Assembly: GCA_047967505.1 (NCBI GenBank)
Contig: CM106541.1
DNA from: Dipteris shenzhenensis
Lineage: Eukaryota > Polypodiophyta > Polypodiopsida > Gleicheniales
Length of the DNA stretch: 64,000 bases
Direction: 5' to 3' (one strand)
This document shows positions 22,600 through 34,790 of this stretch, piece by piece. The translations under genes were made by a program, and so were the position numbers. The notes beneath the pieces were generated by a model. It saw nothing but the letters and a program-made list of their open reading frames with translations, was not told the DNA's origin and searched no databases. Within the stretch, counting starts at the first letter, position 1, and every line of letters begins with the position of its first letter.

Positions 22600-24085
22600 T
22601 CGATGCTATCAGTTGAACGGGATCTTAAACTCCTGAACCTGTTTCTAAGCCGGTCTACTAACCAGTTGCAACTTGCAATTGAAATTAAGTTCTACCACGA
22701 TAAAGCCGTGATGCTGATCAACACAAAGCTCATGCCCACCACCTTCGACATGCGAGCCGCGACAATTGAGGGAGCGATTCGGGAGATGTGCAGGATTTTA
22801 CTAGCAAACACATCAAAGAACGAGAATTGCGATTCGGCAGGCGGGCGCTGCAGCTGCTTCGTGTGGGATTTTATAACATCGCGTTGAAGGACAGAAGAGT
22901 CCAGACGTTGGATGAAGGAGCTATTCACTGGGGACTGGGGCTGCACGGGAGGGCAGCCGGCTGCGAGTACTTATTTACTACTGCCGCACTACTCGGCAGT
23001 GCGGCACTGCGGCTACTTTGTCAATTTAGATACAGGCTTGAAGAGCACGGCGTTACACGCGGATGGGTGGGAAGGCTACGGTTGGTGAATCAGCATCGTA
23101 GTTACGATTTTGCAGACGGAGCGTACAGGAGGTTTGGGGGGATGGAAGTCATGAAAGCGAGAAGCGACGTCCTGCAGCTGCTTTGCACGATGGCGGCATA
23201 TGATGTGAAGCAAGATGCTGCCAGAATTAAGTCTGTCAAAAACAGCCATGGCAGGGAGATTAGGTGCCAAGGGCATACACTGCTGGGCAGACCTGTTGAA
23301 CCCCCACGTGGAAGAGTGGATGTCCCTAGCTCAGATTGAGGACAAGTTTCAGCTTTCCCTAGCTGAGCTAATTTTCTTGGCTGGGAGGGATTATGAGTCA
23401 CATACCATCTATGTGGCCGTCTAATGTATGCTCCTCAATGGCCTCGATTGCAGAGGAATGGGCATGGGAGTCGGGGATCCCGCTAAACAAACTGACAGCA
23501 AAGCAAATGGATACAATGTGTGCAGTCAAGGAGACTTGGCATCAAAGATATAACGATAGATGGCTGAGGGAGGACTTGGAGACAACGTGGAGGGACAGAT
23601 TTGGACGGGTGTGGAAAGCCACTCCTTATAGCCGGGTCAATTTTTTCTTGTGGAGGATAGGAGGGGGGCACTTCCGAGTAGGCAGCCTAGTCCCCTAGCT
23701 ACAAGTCGACGACAAATGCAAAATTTGCAAAGCTGGAGCGGAGACTCTTACCCATCTGTTCTGGGGATGCCCATGGGTGCGGAATCTCTAGGGAGCTATC
23801 TGAGCATGGTGTGCCAAGGACCTAGGGCTAGAGTATATCTCCAAGGGTGTTGCCATCTTCAGAGCAGACCTCGGGACAGATAAGTCCATTATGTGGGATG
23901 TTATTAGATATTCAACGCTTCATAGAACATGGTTAGCTAGATGTGAGTCCTCTATGAACAAGACTGTTGTGCTTTCCCTGCCATGTAAGAAGGCTGTTAT
24001 GGATATAGTGAACCAAACCAGATGGTTGGTTGCTAGCTGGCCTGATGAGGCTGTAAGAGCTCGTCTTGAGAGCATTTTGCTTTAA
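22600..24085 (+). mobile_element. LINE (L1-like) non-LTR retrotransposon, 3' part
   Basis: The 3' third of a plant L1-type ORF2. GAKGIHCWADLLNPH and WMSLAQIEDKF (23245-23345) correspond to the linker after RT. The zf-RVT domain follows: WKATPYSRVNFFLWRI (23605-23655), then CKICKAGAETLTHLFWGC (about 23718-23770), giving the C-x2-C…H…C pattern. The terminal region ends at a stop at 24085. RT catalytic motifs and the endonuclease were not found, so the element is 5' truncated. Frames shift several times. The assignment of 22600-23200 is weak. Confidence 0.6.
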
Positions 24086-24225
24086 TCTGGTCGTCGTTTT
24101 GATTAATATATAAGTAGACCTATTTCAATTAAAACTACAACGAATCTGGATTCTGGACTCTGGCTTATGTCTAGGACTTTTTGGCATGCATACTATGATG
24201 GGAAGTTGAAACAATGAATATGTTC

Positions 24226-24640
24226 TCATGAACCTCCACTGATCCATTGTTGCGTTCCATGATGACCTGGTATGGTCCAAACCACTTCAAAAGAAACTTT
24301 TATCCATTTGGTGGTCCAATCTACTATCAAAGCACAACACCATGTCTCCTTCTGCAAAATGACGCTCCCACCCCTTATGAATCTTGGCATCCAAGCAGGC
24401 TTTTTGTCGATTCTTCTAGATCTCCGCATGGTGCAAAGCATGCCGCCGGGTCTCATCCAATTTTTCAAGTTGAATCAACCTGGCTTCAACTTGTTCATCT
24501 TCTGACATATTTTGTTCTTGTGCCAACCTCAGTGTAGGTACTTCTATCTCGAGTGGCAGAACTGCTTCGGTGCCATATACTAAGATAGCACTATTTTGTG
24601 AACTGGGATTAAACAACAGATTCTTAAGATGAATCCCCAA
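24226..24640 (-). mobile_element. Ty3/gypsy integrase C-terminal fragment
   Basis: The minus-strand frame reads LVYGTEAVLPLEIEVPTLRL, then VEARLIQLEKLDETR and a basic segment followed by GDMVLCFDSRLD. This is the conserved end of plant Ty3/gypsy integrase. Only about 130 codons are present; no LTR nearby. Confidence 0.75.
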
Positions 24641-24942
24641 TCCTCACGGAGTTCCCACCCATTGACAAACCTTACTTCCCATACTACCTCTAAAGATGCC
24701 AGAACCTCGACTGTTGTGCAGCTTGGAGAATTGAAGTTGAAACCTTGCCAATGGATGTTCAGAATTTCAATTTCTTTTACATCCCATGATAAGAGCTCGC
24801 ACCTGTCGTCTGAATCAACAAGTTGGTGGATCACGTGGCGCTGCAAGTCAACTGGGAGTTCTAGGAATACATCTCTCCAAGTACTCACGGCTGTTAGCTT
24901 TAGACTTTGGAGAAATTCTTCAAAATTTACAAACTCAGTCAT
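24580..24942 (-). other. 120-codon ORF, unknown
   Basis: Open minus-strand frame overlapping the gypsy fragment edge. It includes STWRDVFLELPVDLQRH and SDDRCELLSWDVKEIEI. The composition looks protein-like, but I recognise no domain. Possibly a host gene fragment. Confidence 0.25.
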
Positions 24943-25017
24943 ACAAGATAATCTAGAAATTTGATTTACCTTTGGATGAGTTTAAGTGGCTTGAAAAGGT
25001 CGGCCAAAGAACCACAA

Positions 25018-25632
25018 TCATAATACACAACAACTGGAAGATCCTCTGCCGTTGTGGTCAATCTTTGCAAGGTCAGGGATGACTTGAATACAATTTAGAG
25101 CTTGATTTCTGATGTAACAAACCAAAGCTATGGTTGTAGCAATTGATGAGCAGTAAACTGAAGAGGGGTGGGCCCAAATTGACAGTTTCTTTCCTATTTC
25201 TGATGTGGGCAGTGAGCTGAAGTCTAGCAATGATGTTGAAATACCTGAGCCACAAGGTATACAACCATCAAGCTCCCAAAGGATGGCCAACCTCTTATAG
25301 AAGCCAACAACAAGCTGAATTCGGGCTATATTCAATGTTTCCCGAGAATCTCCACAAACATAATGGTTGAAGTAGCGAGGCAGCTCAGGGTTGAACCTAC
25401 CATTTTGGACGTTGGAATTTTCTTCATCAGGCTCCAAAAGAGGGACGTCTCCTATGATAGAGTTGTAGCAAGTCAATGATACTATGCATTGTATTCTCAA
25501 GAGCAACCAAATGATAGAGGAAAGTGTCGATACTATGGAGACATGGGCTCGAATCCCAGCAGCCATGCCAAAACTATTGTGGGATTTGAAAACCTCTGAA
25601 ATGGTGCAATCACGGGGCATCCATGCATACAA
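25018..25632 (-). other. 204-codon ORF, unknown
   Basis: The longest uninterrupted unknown frame in this part of the window. It contains two hydrophobic stretches (near residues 35-55 and 165-180) and a central polar region with PLLEPDEENSN. No domain recognised and no clear promoter or splice sites. It may be an exon or retro-element fragment. Confidence 0.25.
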
Positions 25633-25679
25633 ACTTCATGATGAGAGCATAGGAGGGAGGAGATGACCCATCAAGGAGA

Positions 25680-26315
25680 TGGAAATACACAAGTGAGATA
25701 GGGGGGAAAGGGGAGGGGGAAGTGGAAGCAAAAGGGACATGTGGGAAAATGAGAGGGAAGAGGGAGACTGGGGGGAGAACATATACACTATGAGACTATG
25801 GGGAGTAAGAGGTGGAGAAGGTAGAGGGATGGTAGGAACATCATGGAAGAAAGGGGTGAGACATGGGGGAGAATGAAGGACATGAGTGAGGGAGTGATTT
25901 GCACACTATAGGAGTAAGGAAATGGCTTAATCTTCCAACATGGTGGTTATACAAGTGAGGAGGTGTCCCCATCAAGCAATAGTCCCTTCTTTTTATAACC
26001 AAAAGAAGCGGAGTCCCCTCATAAATGCCTCCTCCCACATGCATGGTGTGGGTGGAGACCTTCTCCCATGTGGGCTTGGCGGTGCGCATCCTCAATAGCA
26101 TGTGACAATTTCTTCCCCTCAAAAATCAAACCTTCTTATCCTTAGTCTAAGAGGCCTCATGGCTCCATCTCAATATTATATTTCCTAGGAGGACAAGTGT
26201 AAGGTTGGCACATACTAGATGCTTTGCCACCTCATCCTACTTTTCCTTTATGAAAATATTATCCCTTGGACTATTCCACACGGGTCTAGCCCACATAGAT
26301 GAGAAAGTCTAAGAT
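25680..26315. other. purine-rich tract and flank of copia 3
   Basis: 25680-25870 is G/A-rich low-complexity sequence. The remainder is unremarkable flank ending in target duplication AAGAT (26311-26315). Confidence 0.5.
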
Positions 26316-26486
26316 TGTGGGTGTTAAAGGTCATTGTGCCTTTACCCCGGTTATGTACAATACTCAAACACATATATAAATGAATGAAAGAGAAGATTAG
26401 GGTGGTTCTGCACCCACCAAAACTTATGTGGCTCTTTGTCTCTCTCTCTCCTTCTTCTGTTCTTGCTTCCGTTGAGAGCACTCTCA
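26316..26486 (+). repeat. 5' LTR of copia 3
   Basis: 171 bp. Begins TGTGGGTGTTAAAGG and ends GCACTCTCA; contains ACATATATAAATG, a likely TATA region. Confidence 0.95.
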
Positions 26487-26488
26487 AG

Positions 26489-26500
26489 TGGTATCAGAGC
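26489..26500 (+). other. primer-binding site of copia 3
   Basis: TGGTATCAGAGC, two bases after the 5' LTR, complementary to initiator methionine tRNA. Confidence 0.9.
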
Positions 26501-27927
26501 ACGGGTGATCTAGCTGAGCGTGCGTGAATGCTTGAAGCTCAACAGCTCTGTGGAAGGAAGGAGAAGCTCTGTGGGAAGCTTTGTGGGTGACTTTACTTGC
26601 ATCCGAGTGTGTAGAGACCTTAGAGGAACCTTTGGAAAAGTCACTTTGGTTTTGCGAAGTGGTTTTGAGAGCTTGTTAAGAGTTTTCAAAGAAAAAGTCG
26701 TTTTTTGAGCTTTTCCCTGTTCCGTTCGATGACAGAGACTCCGTATTGACTTGTAGAGGCAACTATTGCTTGCTTTTGGTGTCCACTTCACTTCAGGAGC
26801 TTGGAAACACCTTCATTCTTGAATCTGGGATCATTTCATTGGATTTCTGACTCACTATGTCAGTTTCTGCGTTTTTTGCCCGGGTGTTGGAACTTAAGTT
26901 TGGAGCAACCATTTGCAGATCTGTCAGTTTCAATGGACTCAGGAGGTCCTAAAACTTCTATGTTGCTCATCATTCGCACTCCGGTGGAGTTTACAAATAG
27001 CTCTGTTTCCAAAAACGTTTTTCAGTCCGTGTGTTGGACCCAGTGATTGAGACCATGGTTTCCAAAACCGTCTGTCCCATTGCGTTTCGGACGCCCAAAA
27101 ACCCCTACCTACTATCAGTTCTTGTGCAATTCGGTGGAGGATTTTCAGAGTTATAGATCTCTGTGTATTCGATTTCGTCTCTCTGTTATGCATTTTTCAT
27201 TCTAAGGTTTTGAAACCTTAGATTTATGCCACATGGCAGTGGATAAGTGTTGACTCCCATTTCTCACTCATCGGTTGGGATTTTGGAGTTCTAGCAGAAG
27301 AGAGATATTTGCAGATTTTCTTGCTAAGTCTGATTATGCAATGGCGCCCATGTTTTGAGGCATTTCAGGTTCTATTTTCAGTAGCGGTCATTACTGTGGG
27401 ACTATGATTTCTTGAGCATACCTTATGCAGATCACTCTGGTTGCAGTTCGAGTAGTGTGCACTCATTTGTGGTGTGCATTGGGTTGCAGTGGATGATTTA
27501 TAGGCCATTTGGATGCATTGCGGTCCTTATTAGATGTGTTGATAGGCCCGAATTGCCTTGTGGGATGCTATTTTTATGGACGCTTTGCACATGGATGCTA
27601 TTTTATGCTGAGGGACAGCTTTGACACATTGCAGGTGATGCATTGATAGTGCTATGCTCTCTTGGATGAGACATTATTGATGCATATGCCAGTGGATGGT
27701 GTTTATGCTTGAGTCATTTGGCACTTATTGGCATTTTCTTTTGGGCCAGATTTGCTCATATGGATGCATAGTATATGCACATGAGTCAGATGCATCTTTT
27801 GATGCTTTGAGCTTTGAGTTTTGGTGATATTTCACTCTATTGTGGCATACACATTTGGGTGCACTTGGTATTTGGTGTGATTCTCTCTTGCAAGCACTAG
27901 CATTTGGGATTTTGTTTCATTTGCATC
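26501..27927 (+). other. long leader of copia 3
   Basis: About 1.4 kb between primer-binding site and gag with no long open frame and no domain recognised. Plant copia leaders are usually much shorter, so this may hold packaging signals or captured non-coding DNA. Confidence 0.5.
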
Positions 27928-29148
27928 ATGGCATCCTCTTCCATCTCTGAAAAGGAGTTTTTCAACATTAAAAAGTTTGATGGGACAAACTTTTCTTTGT
28001 GGAAAGAACAAATAAGGGATGTGCTTATTCAAAAGAAGCAGATTAAACCCTTGGCAAGTGTTGAACCTAAGCCTGCAAATATGTCTGAGGATGATTGGAA
28101 TGAATTGGATGCATTAGCAAAGTCTACTATTAGACTTCATCTTGCAGAGTCAGTTTATTTCACAGTAGTAAATGAGCAGACTATGGAAGATTTGTGGAAG
28201 AAATTGTGTGCCACTTATGAAAAGGAAATTGCCTCTAATAAAGTTTACCTCATAAAGAGGTTGTTTAAGCTGCAGATGAAGGAAGGGGTCTCCATTGCTT
28301 CTCACTTAAATGAATTCAATATTATTTTCAGCCAGCTTCAGGCTCAAAAAATGAATTTTGATGCGGAGACTAAGGCAATATTTCTCTTATGTTCATTGCC
28401 ATCCTCATGGGATACCTTCCGTACAACTGTCAGTAACTCTGCACCTGGTGGAGTACTGAAATTTGATGATGTTGTGGGTAGCTTATTGGCCGAGGAGATT
28501 AGACGGAAGTCTATGGATGGCAACAAGCAAAATGCAGCCTTAAATGTGCAAAGGGGCAGATCACAGTGCAGGGGGAAGTCCCAAGAAAGAGGGAAGTCTC
28601 GTAGCAAATCCAAGGCACGGAACATTGAGTGTTACCACTGTGGCAAGAAGGGCCATATGAAAAAGAATTGCTACAAGCTGAAAAGAGAGCAAAAGGATAA
28701 GAAAAAGAATGCAAATTGGGGTGCAAATCAAAAGGAAAAGAGTCCAAGGGAGGACAAAGGAAAAGTGAAGATCGAGGAGATCAATGCAGTCACACATGAT
28801 AGTGACAATGACGTTCTCTTCATGTCTAGTTTATCTGCAGAGTTGCTTAGCACTTCAGATGATGCATATTCCCAGGATTGGATTTTGGATTCTGGTGCTT
28901 CATTCCATGTTACTCCCCATAGGGAATGGTTCTCTACTTATGACAGTGGAAAGACAGGTTGTGTGCATCTTGGAAATGACTATGCATGTGACATAGTGGG
29001 AGCAGGTGACATAAAGTTTTCTTTTGCAAATGGGTCTGCATTTGTTTTGAAACATGTGAGACATGTGCCTAAGCTGACCAAGAGTCTTATTTCAGTGGGT
29101 CAGCTAGATGATGCTTGTTCCAGGGGTAGACTATGTGATGCTTATTGA
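27928..29148 (+). CDS. copia 3 gag-protease (truncated polyprotein)
   Basis: Start chosen at the ATG of MASSSISEKEFFNIKKFDG, typical of copia gag; an upstream ATG at 27904 is in frame but less likely. The gag domain (residues about 10-190) contains FSLWKEQIRDVL and IASHLNEFNIIFSQL. A basic RGRS linker and the zinc knuckle CYHCGKKGHMKKNC (about residues 238-251) follow. The protease block is DWILDSGASFHVTPH (about residue 325), with the DSG catalytic triad intact. The frame ends in LCDAY-stop just after the GAG-pre-integrase border, because integrase has been deleted. About 407 codons without a stop, so recently active or constrained. Confidence 0.85.
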   Translation: MASSSISEKEFFNIKKFDGTNFSLWKEQIRDVLIQKKQIKPLASVEPKPANMSEDDWNELDALAKSTIRLHLAESVYFTVVNEQTMEDLWKKLCATYEKEIASNKVYLIKRLFKLQMKEGVSIASHLNEFNIIFSQLQAQKMNFDAETKAIFLLCSLPSSWDTFRTTVSNSAPGGVLKFDDVVGSLLAEEIRRKSMDGNKQNAALNVQRGRSQCRGKSQERGKSRSKSKARNIECYHCGKKGHMKKNCYKLKREQKDKKKNANWGANQKEKSPREDKGKVKIEEINAVTHDSDNDVLFMSSLSAELLSTSDDAYSQDWILDSGASFHVTPHREWFSTYDSGKTGCVHLGNDYACDIVGAGDIKFSFANGSAFVLKHVRHVPKLTKSLISVGQLDDACSRGRLCDAY

Positions 29149-29149
29149 T

Positions 29150-30706
29150 TGCGGGGAGCCTTCTTGCTACAGAGAGGCTATGATGCATGAGGATCAACGC
29201 AAGTGGGAGTATGCTATGCAATCAGAGATGAGTTCACTTATGAAGAATAAGACCTGAGACTTGGTTTCTTTGCCACATGGAAAGAAAGCATTGCCATGTA
29301 AATGGGTCTACAAAATGAAGGTCACAGGTGATGATGTGCCTAGGTACAAGGCCCGTTTGGTTGCTAAAGGGTTCAAGCAAGAGAAGGGTGTGGACTTTGA
29401 TGAGATATTCTCTCCAGTTGTGAAGATGACCACACTTAGATGCATGCTTGGACTAGTGGCAGCAGAGGATATGGAGCTTATGCAGATGGATGTCAAGACA
29501 GCTTTCTTGCATGGGGATTTGCATGAGGAAATTTACATGGTACAGCCGGAAGGCTTTGAAGAAAAGGGCAAAGAGCATTTAGTTTGCAAGCTGAAGAAGA
29601 GTCTCTATGGTCTTAAGCAAGCACCTAGAGAATGGTATCAAAAGTTTGATGCATTCATTTGGTCCCAGGGTTTTAGAAGGAGTGAAATTGATCACTGCCT
29701 CTACACTAAAAGGGCTAAGGATAATAGCCTGATAATCTTGGCACTATATGTGGATGATATGCTATTGGCTAGCAAGAATACTTATGAGCTAGATGCATTA
29801 AAGGCCAAGTTGCATGAGGACTTTGATATGAAGGATTTGGGACTTGCAGGTCATATTCTTGGTATGCGCATCACGCGTGATCGGAGTAGGAAACTCCTTT
29901 GGCTTTCACAAAAAGAGTATGTTACAAAAGTATTGCAGCGCTTCAATATGGAGGGGGGGAAGGCAGTGAGTACTCCATTGCCTCCATATGTGAAACTGAG
30001 TCATACAGATAGTCCCAAATCAGATGAGGAAAGGGCCATGATGGCCAAGGTTCCTTATGCATCAGCGGTTGGGAGTCTTATGTATGCTATGATAGCTACT
30101 AGACCAAACATTGCATTTGCAGTGGGAGTTGTTAGCCGGTATATGGCTAATCCAGGAAAGAGGCATTGGGAGGCAGTTAGGTGCATCATCAGGTACATGA
30201 AGGGTACCAAGGAGATGTGCATCTGCTTTGGTAGAGGAGACATGCGTGTACTTGGGTACACAGATTCAGACTATGCAGGGCATGTGGATAGTAGGAGATC
30301 CACTTCTGGTTATGTGTTCACCTTTGCAGGTGGTGCAGTGTCGTGGATGTCTCGTGCACAGAAGTGCGTTGCTTTGTCTACCACAGAGGCTGAGTATGTT
30401 GCAGCCACAGAGGGTTGCAAGGAGGCTATATGGCTTGATTAGCTAGTGGGAGACTTGGGGATTCATACAGGTGTACCGCCATTGCATAGTGATTCCATGA
30501 GTGCTATTCAGCTAGCACGAAATCCGGTCTTTCATGTAAAGACCAAACACCTTGAGGTCAAGTACCATTTCATCAGGGAGGTACTTGAGGACAAGCGCAT
30601 AGAGCTTGTCAAGGTTCATACAGATGATAACCCTGTAGATATGCTGACGAAGAGTCTACCTAGTCAGCGGTTTGAGTATTGTCGTGTATTGATGGGCATT
30701 AGATAG
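29150..30706 (+). pseudogene. copia 3 RT-RNase H
   Basis: A frame different from gag-protease. RT: CKWVYKMKVTGDD, LMQMDVKTAFLHGDLH, KKSLYGLKQAPREWY and the catalytic ALYVDDMLLASKN (about 29740-29780). RNase H: GYTDSDYAGHVDSRRSTSG, ALSTTEAEYVAATEG, LHSDSMSAIQLARNP and VKYHFIREVLEDK. Only two in-frame stops: TGA at 29255-29257 (expected W) and TAG at 30440-30442 (expected Q in WLD-Q-LVGD). Otherwise nearly intact to the stop at 30706. The deletion junction at about 29115-29150 puts it out of frame with gag-protease. Confidence 0.85.
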
Positions 30707-30759
30707 TATGCTCACTGGTTGTTCTCCCTTAAAGGCACATTGTCCTTTAAGTGGGAGGT

Positions 30760-30930
30760 TGTGGGGGTTAAAGGTCACTGTGCCTTTACCCCGGTTATGT
30801 ACAATACTCAAACACATATATAAATGAATGAAATAGAAGATTAGGGTGGTTCTGCACCCACCAAAACTTGTGTGGCTCTTTGTCTCTCTCTCTCCTTCTT
30901 CCGTTCTTGCTTTCGTTGAGAGCACTCTCA
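30760..30930 (+). repeat. 3' LTR of copia 3
   Basis: 171 bp, matching 26316-26486 with about six differences. Followed by target duplication AAGAT. Confidence 0.95.
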
Positions 30931-31689
30931 AAGATGCCCTGCCACCTCTACCAAAATTAAATACAATATGTCCCCTTGGCCTTGGCCATATATCACTTAT
31001 TGTTTCATGGAACCGCCTAGGTGGAGGAGTGGCACATGGAGATTCCATGCCATCTCACCATACTATATTATTTGTTCCATGGAATATGTACAACACATCT
31101 ATGGGTCCTCTTACTTGGAAGGGTGGCACATGGACATGCCCATCCACCTCAACCTTGGGCCCTTTCCACTCCATATTATATTTTACTAATGCCACACACA
31201 ATTATTCACTTCTACTTATTACATTTACAATGGAATTGTTTTTGCAGTAACATTACACATTGAGAAACCATTTCAAGAAGGCACAATTGGATTGCACCAC
31301 CATTTAAAATGAAAAAAACTAATTAGTAGGTGGAATTCAAATGTACAATGAAGCAAAGTGCTTCAAGCTAAGATTTTTTTCTTATGCCCTAAGAACTGCA
31401 AATTGCATTGATTTTTCCTTGTAGTTCATCCATGCATCGCATTTTTTTAACACTTTCTACACCTGTCATGTCATCTTTTCACTACAATGGCCAATCCATA
31501 TGGTTACAAGCCCTTGAATTGGAAAAATCAATATTCAAGGCCCTTCCATTTGGAGGATTTGAGATTATTTCAAGACCATGTTTGTATTGTACTCTCCCAC
31601 TCTAATTCAACCTTGGTATTGTCATACTATCTATACCAAGCAGTCATTTTCACTCTAATCGTCAACTTGATTGATTAAAACCCTCCAAT

Positions 31690-32290
31690 GAGTATGCAAG
31701 AACAAAAGATTTTATGGCATGGATGTTGTGTCAAAACCATTGGATTCCTCTAATTACCTATAATTCAATAATGGAGGCCTTTTTAAGAACTTCTATGCAA
31801 AGGGGCCACTTTTTGTTGCAATGGAAGCCAAATTGGTACATCAACTTAAGTTATAATACATTTTCCCTTGTATTTTAGCCATGCATGCCTTTTTTGAAAA
31901 ACACTTTCTACACCTATTGTCCTTTTTTCACTCCAATGGCCTTGATTTAGCCAATCAGTATGCAAGAATCCTAAGATTTATGGCATGGATATTGTGTTAA
32001 GGGCATGAAACCATTGGATTCCATAAACCCCTCTAATTCAATAATGGAGGCCTTGTTTTACACTTCTATGCAAGTGGGCACTTTTTTCTCCAATGGGAAG
32101 CCAAAGTGGGTACAACAACTCAAGGTAACCCATTATGTAATGCCCTAAGTTCACTTTATTAGATTGGCATTTAGTTACAAGGCCACATAGGTATTAGACC
32201 CCATTTGATTATCTACTGAATCCTAAAGTGTCTTTTTTACAGTGCTTTTTATATAGAGGGAGCCACTTTTTTCTCCAATGGCCAACCCGA
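31690..32290. repeat. diverged tandem repeat (two to three units)
   Basis: Units share atgcaagaa, tatggcatgga, accattggattcc, ataatggaggcc, acttctatgcaa and gccacttttt in the same order. Copies are at about 31690-31850 and 31965-32125, with a third partial copy near 32215-32300. Confidence 0.6.
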
Positions 32291-34747
32291 GTGGGTAAAG
32301 CTAGGGATTTATTATTTATATAATCATAAATATTTGATGTGCATACCAAACGCAAACAATGGTTCATAGGCATTCATGGGTGCAATGATGTATGTGCATT
32401 AGCTAACGGGAAAAGTTACATATCTGATATTACCAACCACTATTATATGCCTAATACTCTTTCACTAGTGCACCTATATGGTTGATACTACACCTATAGT
32501 ATCAATAGTAATAACTCAAATCTACACTACCAATCATATGCATAATACTATCGATAATATACCTAATACTACACCAAAACTATGCATGTCTTATGTACAT
32601 TACCGATGGTATCGTAATGGATATCTTAAATTTGCAGTTTTTTATAGGTCATTACAAACCAATATAAATTGCTTAATTTTGGTCAAGTGCTATTGTTCAA
32701 TTAGACTTGTCGACATTTTTTTAGACACTATATTTATGGTGGCTTTTGTATGGTTTTAGCTCTTTTAGACTATGTGATTATTAATTATCTCCCCTCCTAT
32801 ACATGCCAATTTCATCTCATGACCTTGTTGACAATCTACGATATGGTTTGAGGTCTTTGAGTCTATGTGATTGTTGTTAATTGTCTCCCTACAAACTAAA
32901 ATTGGGGACCTCCTACATGTATGTTGGTTTCAACTTACCTTGACAATAATCTATGTAATTAAATATTCTCTCAATACCAAGGGCATTTTTTAGGACTCTT
33001 GTGTGATTTCTTGAGGAAGGAAGGTAATGCCTTTATTATGAATCTCATAAGCAATGGAATAAAAATTAATCTCAACGTGTTAGAGAATAAGGGTGAACTC
33101 ATAAGCCTCCAAATGAAGAGACATAGAGGACTGACACTTGTAACCTAATAGGGAAAATATGGAGGGAAAAATAAGTTGCCATATGGGCAGCACATAAGCT
33201 ACCACATGGAGAGCATACAAACATCCTTATTGCATTATATTAGAATCTACCCACATGTCGTATTGTCCACATGGGACTCTCATGCAATTGTGCATCATTG
33301 GGGTGACCTATGGGAATTCTTGTATTATTTATTGAGTAGGGCACATAATGTGGTTTTTATCATTCTCACAAGCAATGGAATCAAATTTGCACATGCATTT
33401 AAATTTAAATCAATAACCCTTATTCATCCACATACATCATCCTCACATAGTTCTCCACCAGCTAAGTCATTTATTTGATATTACATATTCGATATTTTTT
33501 AGATGGGTCCTACTAGCCAAGCCACTTTTAACTAAGAACCTCTACGCCAAGCTACCAATCATATGAATGGTGTTACATGCAAATTAAATGGAAATATAAT
33601 TTAGTCCAATGAAATCCTTAATTATGGCCATGTGCTTGGGGAGGAAACATTCATGAACAGCTAAGGGTCAGACTCTAGATTTTCATAATAATTATCTATA
33701 ATTTTGTCAATATCATCATGGATTCTTTGCTTTCATTTTAATTTTGCAAAATGAAAATGTATTTTTCAAAGTCTCTAAGTGCATTTTACAAATCTACAAA
33801 TGGTTTCTTTTATTGATGATCATGACATTCACACTGATACACAATATACTAGTGTTGACTACCTACAATGGAGCATCATACATGATAACAACTAGGGTGA
33901 ACGGCATTGCAATTCTATCCATTTAGGTTAAGGGCCTCGAAAAAAAATAGGTATAAGGATAGAGTTTATGAGTCCAAGATTGTATTAATTAGCATAGATT
34001 ACATGCACCTTATCTTTCCTTCTTCTCGTGAGTGCTACTATTTGTGGTCATACAACATATCATTCATATGCCATTACTATATGATGATTTAAAACCTTTA
34101 TTGGCATTATGGCACCCAAAATTTTAAGACATTCTATCAGCATGCTTTAAAAAATTATCCTTACACAAACATCAAGAGTGGCATGATAACATGGTGGAGC
34201 CATCCCCTTCAAATACAACACGTTAATGGATTCCTCCATTATTTGCAACTATTTGGGGATTTTGTGACCCATCTAACTCATACATGTTCTAGTAGTACGT
34301 CTAAGATGCATTGATAAAGTATAATGCATGTGAACACTAATTTATGAACAATGACAAACATCATCTTAATGATGATGTCATACATCATGAGCAATTATTG
34401 CTTTAAACAAAACTTTTTGCATGTCCATAATCGAACACTTTGATATTATGCCCTCTTTGTAGCACTCTATTGGATGAAAGCACTTTGATGTGAGAAGAGG
34501 AATATACTTAGATAGATTTCCTTTATAATAGGAAGTATCATAATGAGAGAAATGATAAATGGATATCGAATCCCTATAATTGATAACCTCCTTTTTGTTG
34601 TCACATAGTTCCAAGTGATACCACTCCTTAAGATGAACTTGGTAAGAGAAGGAAAACGCACTTCCCACACAAAGCAATGTTTTCAATTAAACGTCCCTCA
34701 AACCATCTATTCAAATCAATTGTGACCCTAAGCACACTAATTATCCA

Positions 34748-34790
34748 CAATGGATAATTGATTCAAGTGCAACTGTATATATGACCCACA
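34748..34790 (+). mobile_element. copia protease relic
   Basis: The plus frame reads WIIDSSATVYMTH, the copia protease active-site block with DSG changed to DSS. The surrounding 34700-35400 is too decayed to follow. Confidence 0.5.

Larger units (their letters stand above)
26316..30930 (+). mobile_element. Ty1/copia LTR retrotransposon 3, integrase-deleted
   Basis: LTRs of 171 bp at 26316-26486 and 30760-30930 differ at about six sites and are flanked by target duplication AAGAT (26311-26315, 30931-30935). The primer-binding site is at 26489-26500 and a polypurine tract (aagtgggaggt) abuts the 3' LTR. Gag-protease and RT-RNase H frames are long and little damaged, but integrase is missing. 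The leader before gag is unusually long (about 1.4 kb). It probably depended on integrase supplied by a relative. Confidence 0.96.
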
